The notes beneath the pieces were generated by a model. The model searched no databases, had not been told where the DNA came from, and worked only from the letters and a program-made list of their open reading frames with translations. From contig CAJVXR010000065.1 of the NCBI GenBank assembly GCA_913009535.1, positions 1-8,507 on the forward strand: DNA of 8,507 nucleotides, in the 5' to 3' direction. The translations under genes were made by a program, and so were the position numbers. The stretch comes from an uncultured Flavobacteriales bacterium (lineage in GTDB: Bacteria > Bacteroidota > Bacteroidia > Flavobacteriales > Flavobacteriaceae). Positions 1 through 6,500 of this stretch are shown piece after piece; position 1 is the first letter of the stretch, and the number at the start of each line of letters is the position of its first letter.

Positions 1-1
1 T

Positions 2-619
2 ATTATTCATGAAATTTCTGGAAATACATCTGCATCTGGATTTCAATATGTTAAAAATTCTTACATAGCAATTATTAATTCAATGACCATTGATGTTAAT
101 ATCCAAACCAACAATATAGCAGTTAATGATTTAATTTCCACTTCTGGTATGTCGGGGATGCTTAACACCATATGGCTAATTATTTGTGCAATGAGTTTTG
201 GTGGAATAATGGAAAAAACAGGTTTTTTAAATAAAATAACTAATTCATTACTAGAATTTGTAAGTTCTCAAAAATCTCTATTTCTCACTACTACTGGAAC
301 ATGTATCTTTTTAAATATTACCGCATCAGATCAATATTTAGCAATAGTAGTTCCAGGAAGAATGTTTGCTAGTTCGTTTAAAAAGTATGGTTTAGATCCT
401 AAAAATTTAAGCAGAACTCTAGAAGATACTGCTACAGTAACTTCACCACTAGTTCCTTGGAATACTTGTGGTGCTACTCATGCTGGTGTTTTGGGCATTT
501 CTACATTTATTTACTTACCCTATTGTTTTTTCAATTTAATTAGTCCAATTATGACACTTATTTTTGCTTATGGAAATATTAAAATAGCTAAATTAAGTTC
601 GGATAAAGTTACTAATTAG
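2..619 (+). CDS. nhaC: Na+/H+ antiporter, NhaC family (5'-truncated, C-terminal 205 residues)
   Basis: This is the C-terminal part of an inner-membrane secondary transporter that exchanges Na+ for H+. The frame is open from the first full codon at base 2 to the TAG at 617-619, so the ATG at 83 is an internal Met and the real start lies outside the window. Seen: NhaC-like signatures MSFGGIMEKTGFL and the late block with TSPLVPWNTCG, plus hydrophobic segments around TIWLIICAMSFGGI, SLFLTTTGTCIFLNI and the final FIYLPYCFFNLISPIMTLIFAYG, followed by a short polar tail (KLSSDKVTN). From family knowledge, NhaC proteins are about 450-500 residues, so somewhat under half is present. The 3' end overlaps the convergent oxygenase gene by 27 bases. 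The family is clear. The exact substrate is inferred, because the NhaC superfamily also includes malate/lactate antiporters. Confidence 0.9.
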   Translation: MIHEISGNTSASGFQYVKNSYIAIINSMTIDVNIQTNNIAVNDLISTSGMSGMLNTIWLIICAMSFGGIMEKTGFLNKITNSLLEFVSSQKSLFLTTTGTCIFLNITASDQYLAIVVPGRMFASSFKKYGLDPKNLSRTLEDTATVTSPLVPWNTCGATHAGVLGISTFIYLPYCFFNLISPIMTLIFAYGNIKIAKLSSDKVTN

Positions 620-1681
620 CTTGTGAAAATGGTGAACGCCTATTTCCATTTTTGGAGAAAACCTTCCACTTTTATAATATCTAGACTTAACTCCTTTTTG
701 TACATTCTCCACAATTTGTTCATCTTCTTTTTCTACCTTTTCTAATTGAGATCCAGCACCATAATCTCTTTTGGTCTCATCCCAAACATAGGTTCTAAAC
801 TCGACTTTAGTAAGGTTGGTTTTTAAAGGTTTCACTATATTGACAGAAAGTCCCCATGGGTAAAAATTAAACATCATATTTGGAAATATCCAAAAATAAT
901 ATGCGGCAATATTTTTACCATAATCCATGTGATTATCTGGAAAAACAAAGCAGTCATCTTTTTGATTGCTGTAACCTATTTGTAGATTACAATGGTCATA
1001 GATTTCAGTTTCGTAGCTGTTATAATCTAGTATTTCGTTTAAATCTTTGTGAACAAAAGGAACGTGAAAGCCTTCCAAATAATTATCACAATATAAAGCC
1101 CAGTGAGCATCAATCGAAAAATCTTGAGAAAGAGAAGAGTCAAATAATGATTTATTTAAGGGTAAAAACCCAACCCTTTTTTCCATAATATCAATTACTT
1201 TATTAAAGTCAATAATTGGATTAATACCAACAAAAATTAATTTATTCCAAGTTTTTACTGAGTAACTATGAAGGTTGTCACAATGTCTTGGAAAATCTTT
1301 AGTTTGTTCAAAGTCTGGCATAAACTCAAAATCTCCATTATTATTAAATCTTCTACCGTGGTACATGCATCTAATTTTCGCTGATTTACACGGTTCTAAA
1401 ATCAGTAAGTTACCTCTATGAGTACAAACATTTGACAGACACATTATGCTATCATTAATGGTCTTAGACAACAATAAAGGTTCATCTAAATACTCTTCTA
1501 ATAGCACAAATGGGTGTAGAGAGTTTTTTTCTTTAACTAAGTTTTCATCTCCAATCCAATGCCAACTTTTTAAAAATATTTTTTCTTTAATAAATTCAAA
1601 TAACTCAGGGTTTTTATAAAAACTTGCAGGCAAAGTTTCTGCTTTACTAATATCAGAGTTAATATTGAAGTTTAAATTCAT
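593..1681 (-). CDS. Rieske non-heme iron oxygenase, alpha-subunit type (ring-hydroxylating dioxygenase/SRPBCC family)
   Basis: A 362-residue cytoplasmic oxygenase subunit of the Rieske family, which activates O2 at a mononuclear iron fed with electrons from a [2Fe-2S] cluster. Seen: a Rieske domain at about residues 38-150 with C86-T-H88 and C105-M-Y-H108 (16 residues between the pairs), then a catalytic SRPBCC domain with N200-Y-L-E-G-F-H206-VPFV-H211 and a likely third iron ligand D320 in EKEDEQIVENVQ. All cluster and iron ligands are present, so the enzyme looks active. Glu203 sits where many dioxygenases have the bridging Asp, as in carnitine/betaine-type monooxygenases, and Arg110 replaces the usual Trp after CxYHG. 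The substrate cannot be told from sequence; quaternary amines are only one possibility. No reductase or ferredoxin partner is in the window. The gene starts 38 bases after rimM on the same strand and its end overlaps nhaC. The start was chosen as the ATG giving a usual N-terminus (TLPASFYKNPELFEFIKEKIF). Confidence 0.88.
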   Translation of the reverse strand: MNLNFNINSDISKAETLPASFYKNPELFEFIKEKIFLKSWHWIGDENLVKEKNSLHPFVLLEEYLDEPLLLSKTINDSIMCLSNVCTHRGNLLILEPCKSAKIRCMYHGRRFNNNGDFEFMPDFEQTKDFPRHCDNLHSYSVKTWNKLIFVGINPIIDFNKVIDIMEKRVGFLPLNKSLFDSSLSQDFSIDAHWALYCDNYLEGFHVPFVHKDLNEILDYNSYETEIYDHCNLQIGYSNQKDDCFVFPDNHMDYGKNIAAYYFWIFPNMMFNFYPWGLSVNIVKPLKTNLTKVEFRTYVWDETKRDYGAGSQLEKVEKEDEQIVENVQKGVKSRYYKSGRFSPKMEIGVHHFHKLISNFIRT

Positions 1682-1719
1682 TTATTTTGAGTCATTACTA
1701 ATGCAAGTTAAATTATTTT

Positions 1720-2244
1720 TTATGAATTTATATATATCTCTATAAGGCCATCTGGAGTTTTTACTATTATTTGTGACTTTAATCTATCTACTTTTTTTAT
1801 AAATTCATCATGTATTGGAATTAACACTTCCTCATTTTTGTAATTAACAATAAAAAGATCTTGAGAATTATTTTCTCTTATACTAGATATCTTTCCTATT
1901 TCTCCAAAAACATCATCGATAATTGTAAAATCTATCACCTCGTGATAATAAAACTTATTTCCACTTAATACTGGTAAGTGACTTAAAGGTAAAAACACAT
2001 CGCTATTAATTATTTTGTTTGCATCATCTTCATTACTTATTCCTTCAATTTTCAATCTAAGTACACTTTCCTTATGGAATCTAATTACTTCTATGTTATA
2101 AATGTTTAGCTTATTATCATGAAAAATAAAGAGAGTTTTAATTTTTTTATATAACTCTGGTTGATCCGTATCAATTTTGACTAACACCTCACCTTTGAAG
2201 CTGAACTTTTTAGTAACTTTTCCTAAATAGTAATAATCTTTCAT
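1720..2244 (-). CDS. rimM: Ribosome maturation factor RimM
   Basis: A 174-residue 30S assembly factor that binds ribosomal protein uS19 and helps the head of the small subunit mature. Seen: the N-terminal RimM barrel begins YYYLGKVTKKFSFKGEVLVK (residues 4-23), a degenerate form of the family's G-x-hG-xxG-E pattern. The C-terminal PRC-barrel domain spans about 97-171, with FYYHEVIDFTI, the GEIGKI strand and VLIPIHDEFIKKVD matching the usual VLIPxxxxFVxxVD block. Length is normal for the family (about 165-180). It follows rpsP on the same strand with a 66-base gap, the common bacterial pairing. That gap holds an intrinsic terminator whose U-tract ends two bases before this ATG, so expression probably depends on read-through or on a start inside the gap. 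No Shine-Dalgarno site is visible; the T-tract occupies that place. Confidence 0.95.
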   Translation of the reverse strand: MKDYYYLGKVTKKFSFKGEVLVKIDTDQPELYKKIKTLFIFHDNKLNIYNIEVIRFHKESVLRLKIEGISNEDDANKIINSDVFLPLSHLPVLSGNKFYYHEVIDFTIIDDVFGEIGKISSIRENNSQDLFIVNYKNEEVLIPIHDEFIKKVDRLKSQIIVKTPDGLIEIYINS

Positions 2245-2252
2245 ATAAAAAA

Positions 2253-2278
2253 AACCTGCTAATTTTAGTTAGCAGGTT
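2253..2278 (-). terminator. Intrinsic terminator/attenuator between rpsP and rimM
   Basis: On the minus strand a perfect 10-bp stem (AACCTGCTAA / TTAGCAGGTT) closes a 6-base loop (CTAAAA) and runs straight into eight T residues at 2254-2247, two of which form the end of the stem. This is a textbook Rho-independent terminator for rpsP transcripts. The U-tract ends two bases before the rimM start codon (2244-2242), which is unusual and suggests attenuation of rimM or masking of its ribosome-binding region rather than a plain operon end. It lies 33 bases beyond the rpsP stop. The plus-strand reading also forms the hairpin but has no U-tract after it, so it acts in the minus direction only. Confidence 0.88.
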
Positions 2279-2310
2279 ATAAATGTATTAAATGTTTTTT
2301 TAAAAGTACT

Positions 2311-2928
2311 TTATTTTTTAGCAGGAGCTTCTTCAGTAGCAGGAGCTTCTTCAGCAGGAGCTTCTTCAGTTGCAGCAACTTCTTCAGTAGCAGCAACTTC
2401 TTCAGCAGCATCAGCTTCTTCAGTAGCAGCAACTTCTTCAGCAGCAGCAGCTTCTTCAGTAGCAGCAGCTTCTTGAACTGCAGATACTTGTGCATCTACT
2501 CTTGCTTTATTTACTAATTTCTCAGCTTCTATTTCTTTAGATTTCTTATTAGCTTCTTCTTTTACTAGAGAACTAATTTTTGAGTCTATTTTAGTTTCTT
2601 TATCTTCAATCCAAGCTGCTAGCTTTGCTTCAGCTTCTTCGCTAGTTAGAGCTCCTTTTGAAACTCCACCTAATAAGTGATGCTTAAGCATTACTCCTTT
2701 ATAGGATAAAATATTTCTAGCTGTATGAGTAGGTTGCGCTCCGTTTTGAAGCCACTTTACCGAACTGTCAATGTTTAATTCAATTAAAGGTGGATTGGTA
2801 TTAGGGTTGTAACTACCTAATTTTTCTAAATATTTACCGTCTCTTTTTGCTCTAGTATCGGCTGCAACAATCCAATAATAAGGTTTTCCTTTCTTACCGT
2901 GTCTTTGTAATCTAATTTTTACTGGCAT
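2311..2928 (-). CDS. rpsP: 30S ribosomal protein bS16 with long repetitive acidic C-terminal tail
   Basis: A 205-residue small-subunit ribosomal protein. The first 85 or so residues are the conserved bS16 fold: MPVKIRLQRHGKKGKPYYWI, then AADTRAKRDGKYLEKLGSYNP and the VKWLQNGAQPT block. It binds 16S rRNA in the body of the 30S subunit and is important for its assembly. Ordinary bS16 is about 80-90 residues. Here it is followed by a charged, probably helical segment (about 95-150, with EEAEAKLAAWIEDKETKID) and then a tail of Ala/Val/Pro-Glu-Glu hexapeptides (154-203) ending KK. To my knowledge extended bS16 tails are common in Bacteroidota, so the length is not an error, but the repeat number is likely to vary between strains. 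It is the first gene of the minus-strand block. Its promoter and leader lie at 2929-2983 and a terminator follows at 2253-2278. Confidence 0.96.
   Translation of the reverse strand: MPVKIRLQRHGKKGKPYYWIVAADTRAKRDGKYLEKLGSYNPNTNPPLIELNIDSSVKWLQNGAQPTHTARNILSYKGVMLKHHLLGGVSKGALTSEEAEAKLAAWIEDKETKIDSKISSLVKEEANKKSKEIEAEKLVNKARVDAQVSAVQEAAATEEAAAAEEVAATEEADAAEEVAATEEVAATEEAPAEEAPATEEAPAKK
2320..2469 (-). repeat. In-frame 18-bp tandem repeats in the 3' part of rpsP
   Basis: Imperfect 18-base units encode hexapeptides in residues 154-203 of bS16: AAATEE, AAAAEE, VAATEE, ADAAEE, VAATEE, VAATEE, then a 15-base unit APAEE, then APATEE, and a cut-off APA before the terminal KK. On the plus strand the core reads as variations of GCAGCAACTTCTTCAGTA. 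The units differ by whole codons, so the frame is kept throughout. The likely origin is replication slippage. The repeat makes an additional open frame rich in Leu and Lys on the same strand, which is an artefact. Confidence 0.9.
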
Positions 2929-2975
2929 AATAAATTAATTTATGGGGTTCTCGACCTCCGTTATTAATGAGAGCG
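2929..2975 (-). promoter_or_regulatory. rpsP 5' leader, candidate ribosomal-protein leader structure
   Basis: Read on the minus strand, the untranslated region after the rpsP promoter is G/C-rich against an AT-rich background. It contains a small hairpin, GGT-CGAGA-ACC (2956-2946). Four bases of its loop (GAGA, 2952-2949) are complementary to TCTC just upstream (2972-2969), which would allow a pseudoknot-like fold. A GGAGG (2959-2955) lies 26 bases from the ATG, too far to be a normal Shine-Dalgarno site, so it is more likely part of the structure. Autoregulatory leaders are widespread upstream of ribosomal-protein genes. That this one binds bS16 is inference only. Confidence 0.35.
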
Positions 2976-2983
2976 CAAATATA
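2976..2983 (-). promoter_or_regulatory. rpsP: Bacteroidota-type -7 promoter element of rpsP (TATATTTG)
   Basis: The minus-strand octamer TATATTTG matches the Bacteroidota primary-sigma -7 consensus TAnnTTTG exactly. It is placed about 48 bases before the rpsP start codon, giving a transcript starting near 2970 with a leader of about 40 bases. No good -33 TTG element is visible at the usual distance, which is common in this phylum. Confidence 0.6.
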
Positions 2984-3011
2984 ATAATATTTTCTAATTC
3001 TAATTAAATCT

Positions 3012-3048
3012 TTTGTTTTTTTGTTTTACTTTTATGTAAATATTTTAT
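3012..3048 (+). promoter_or_regulatory. Possible promoter of the lipoprotein-dnaE unit
   Basis: The T-rich stretch before the lipoprotein start holds two partial -7 matches: TACTTTTA (3027-3034) and TATTTTAT (3041-3048). It also holds TTG-containing tracts at 3012-3015 and 3020-3023 that could act as a -33 element; the second is 17 bases from TATTTTAT. None is a full match to TAnnTTTG and the two candidates exclude each other. A promoter is expected here because the genes on both sides diverge, but the exact site is uncertain. Confidence 0.25.
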
Positions 3049-3052
3049 TTTT

Positions 3053-3523
3053 ATGAAACAAATCATCTACTTTTCGTGTTTATTTCTGATTATTTCAAGT
3101 TGCTTATCTGAAATTGAATATAGAATTCCAGCATTTCAAGCTACTATAAATGGTACTGCAAATTGGGAAGCATCAGATTTTAGTGTAACAACAAACCCTT
3201 TAGGAGAAGTAATAATCACGGGAAATGATTTTAATTCAACTATTAGTTTAAGATTTCCATCAAATTGTCAAGATTGCTATCACGATTTGCAAGTAATTGG
3301 TGAAGCTACAATCCTAGATACAGTTCAATACTCAACATTAAATATAGGAATATCTGATATTGATTATCCAAGTGATGGAGAAATATATATTCGTGAAATA
3401 ACTGCTGATTCTAAGATTAGTGGAACATTTACTTTTAATGCTTATAATTCATCTGGGGAATCAACTGTTAATGTTTCTCAAGGAGTTTTCTACAGACTTC
3501 CATTAACTCAAACAACTGATTAA
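3053..3523 (+). CDS. Small lipoprotein, DUF6252-like
   Basis: A 156-residue exported protein of unknown function. The N-terminus (MKQIIYFSCLFLIISSC) is a short signal peptide with a lipobox I14-S15-S16-C17, so Cys17 should be lipidated after signal peptidase II cleavage and the protein anchored in a membrane facing the periplasm or the surface. The mature part looks like an all-beta domain: it opens with FQATINGTANWEA, has a CQDC pair (C72, C75), and closes with SGTFTFNAYNSSGESTVNVSQGVFYRLPL. This matches my memory of the Bacteroidota DUF6252 lipoproteins (short beta-rich proteins ending in a GxFxFxAxN...G...VTxGxF pattern); the assignment is moderate. It is the first gene of the plus-strand block and its TAA is only three bases before the dnaE ATG, so the two are probably co-transcribed. 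No link to replication is apparent. Confidence 0.8.
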   Translation: MKQIIYFSCLFLIISSCLSEIEYRIPAFQATINGTANWEASDFSVTTNPLGEVIITGNDFNSTISLRFPSNCQDCYHDLQVIGEATILDTVQYSTLNIGISDIDYPSDGEIYIREITADSKISGTFTFNAYNSSGESTVNVSQGVFYRLPLTQTTD

Positions 3524-3526
3524 TCA

Positions 3527-6500
3527 ATGTATTTAATATTTGATACAGAAACGACAGGGTTACCTAAAAAATGGAATGCCCCTGTTTCAGATACTGATAA
3601 TTGGCCACGTTGTGTTCAATTAGCTTGGCAGGTTCATGATAGTTTGGGTAATTGTATAGAAACTAAAGATTTCTTAATTAAACCAGAAGGTTATAATATT
3701 CCTTACGATTCACAAAAAATTCACGGTATCTCTACTGAACTAGCTCAAAGAGATGGTCATGACCTTTTAGAAGTATTAAATCAATTTAATGAAGCTGTAG
3801 AAAACTCAAAATTTATTATTGGTCATAATGTAAAGTTTGATTTAAATATAATGGGTAGCGAGTTTTATAGACAAAACATTAAAAATAATTTGGATGTCTC
3901 TAAAATTCTAGACACATGTTACGAAAAAACTGCGGCCTTGTGTAAGATACCAGGTGGCAGAGGTGGTAAGTATAAATTTCCTACTTTAACTGAATTACAT
4001 TCTTTTTTATTCTCAAACTCATTTTCAGACGCACACAATGCAACTGCTGACGTGGAGGCAACCACCAGATGTTTTTTAGAATTAATTAGAATACAAAACT
4101 ACTCTTTGCAAGAACTAAATCAGGTTGAAGGTTATCATTCTGATTTTATAAAACAAAACCCATCTAAGATTCAATCCGAAGGAATTAATCACATTAATTT
4201 AAAAAAACAATCAGCTTTACTAAAAAAAGAATTAAATAAAAACAAGATTGACCTATCTATTTCAAATCTTGAAATATCAGATAATCTTTTAAATTCAAAT
4301 TTCGCCCACCTTCATAATCATTCTCAGTTTTCGGTACTTCAATCCACCATTAGTATTAAGGAACTTATAAAAACCACTTCTAAACATAATATGCCAGCAG
4401 TTGCATTAACTGATCATGCAAATATGATGGGGTCCTTTAGGTTTATAAATGAAGTAAATAGATATAATGATCAGATATTAATTGATAATTCAGAGCTTTC
4501 AGAAGATGAAAGTGAGAAAAAAAAATCACTGATAAAACCCATCCTGGGTTGTGAGTTTTTTGTTTGTGAAGATCATTTAAATAAGTCTTTTAAAGATTAT
4601 GGTTATCAAATAGTATTATTAGCTAAAAATAAAAATGGATACCAAAATTTAGCAAAGTTATCTTCTTTAGCTTACACTAAAGGTTTTTATTATGTACCAA
4701 GAATTGATAAAAATTTAATCTTAAAATATAAGGAAGATCTAATTGTATTAAGTGGTAATTTATATGGTGAAATTCCAAGTAAAATATTAAATATAGGTGA
4801 AAAGCAAGCCGAAGAGTCTTTGTTATGGTGGAAAAATAATTTTGGTAGTGATTTTTATCTAGAGATAATGAATCATAGTCAGGAAGACGAGAAAGTGGTG
4901 AATGAAGTTATTAAGAAATTTTCTATAAGCCATCAAGTTAAATTAATCGCAACTAATAATACATATTATAGCGAGAAACAGGATGCTAATGCACATGATA
5001 TATTATTATGTGTAAAAGACGGCGAAAAACAATCCACTCCAATTGGTAGAGGCAGAGGTTTTAGATATGGATTACCAAACCATGAATATTATTATAAATC
5101 TTCAAATGAAATGAAGTCTCTATTTGCAGACTGTCCTGAATCTATAATTAATATTCAAGAGATTATAGACAAGACTGAAGCTTATTCTCTCTCAAGAGAT
5201 GTTTTGCTTCCTAAATTTGAAATTCCTAGTGAATTTGAAGATCCGAATGATTTAGAAGATTTAGGTAAAAAAGGAGAGAATAATTATTTAAGACATTTAA
5301 CTTATCAAGGAGCTAAAAAAAGATATTCAGAACTAACAGATAAACTTATTGAGCGTCTAGACTTTGAATTAAATACAATTGAAAAGACTGGATATCCTGG
5401 ATATTTTTTGATTGTTGAGGATTTTATAAGAGAAGCAAGAAAAATGAATGTTTCGGTCGGACCTGGAAGGGGTTCAGCTGCTGGTTCAGTAGTTGCTTAT
5501 TGCTTGTGGATAACCAATATCGACCCCATCAAGTACGATTTGCTTTTTGAAAGATTCTTAAATCCAGACAGAGTTAGTATGCCTGATATTGATATTGATT
5601 TTGATGATGAAGGCCGTGGTAAGGTTATGGATTATGTAATAAATAAGTATGGTGATACGCAAGTTGCTCAAATTATAACATACGGAACAATGGCAGCAAA
5701 ATCATCCATTAGAGATACTGCAAGAGTTTTGGATTTGCCATTAAATGATGCGGATAGACTGGCTAAGTTAGTTCCTAACATGTCTAAATTAAAAACAATA
5801 TTTGAGACAGAGACAAATAAGCTAAGATCAGAGTTTAGACCTGAAGATTTAGATAAGGTTAATCAACTTTTAAATATTTCTGAGGGAGATGATTTAGAAG
5901 CTGAGACTATTACTCAAGCAAGAATTCTAGAGGGCTCAGTTAGAAACGTAGGAACTCATGCTTGTGGAGTTATTATCACACCAGATGATATTACCAATTT
6001 TGTTCCAGTAGCTACTGCAAAAGACTCAGACCTTTATGTAACTCAGTTCGATAATTCAGTTGTTGAACAAGCTGGTTTATTAAAAATGGATTTTTTAGGG
6101 TTAAAGACACTGTCTCTTATTAAAAGTACTGTTAAAATTGTGAAGGCTAAACATTCAATTACTCTTGATCCTGATAGTTTTCCATTAGATGATAAAAAAA
6201 CATTTGAATTATTTCAAAAAGGAGAAACTGTTGGTGTCTTTCAATATGAATCTGCCGGGATGCAAAAACACCTTAAGGATTTAAAGCCAACTGTTTTCGG
6301 TGATTTAATTGCTATGAATGCACTTTATCGACCAGGTCCAATGGAGTATATACCAAGTTTTATTAATCGTAAACATGGAGATGAAAAAATTGAATATGAC
6401 TTGCCAGAAATGGAAGAGTATTTAAAAGAGACGTACGGTATAACTGTTTACCAGGAACAAGTAATGTTGTTATCACAAAAACTAGCGGACTTTTCTAAAG

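Noticed and set aside
83..85. ATG at 83 as the start of the antiporter gene
   Set aside because: The same frame is open back to base 2 with family-like sequence before it, and the product from 83 would lack more than half of the transporter.
626..652. Inverted repeat AAAATGG / CCATTTT just after the nhaC stop, considered as a terminator
   Set aside because: The stem is only 7 bp and AT-rich with a 13-base loop, no T-tract follows it beyond the arm itself, and it lies in oxygenase coding sequence.
880..1188. Plus-strand open frame of 102 codons inside the oxygenase gene
   Set aside because: It is fully antisense to conserved Rieske oxygenase codons, has no recognisable domain, and its composition looks like a mirror of the real gene.
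2320..2469. The repeat block considered as a CRISPR-like or intergenic repeat array
   Set aside because: There are no unique spacers, the units are contiguous, and every variation keeps the bS16 reading frame.
2277..2495. Minus-strand open frame of 72 codons made of repeated Leu-Lys (LLLLKK) units
   Set aside because: It is the alternate frame of the rpsP hexapeptide repeats and overlaps the terminator; its regularity comes from the 18-bp repeat, not from a separate gene.
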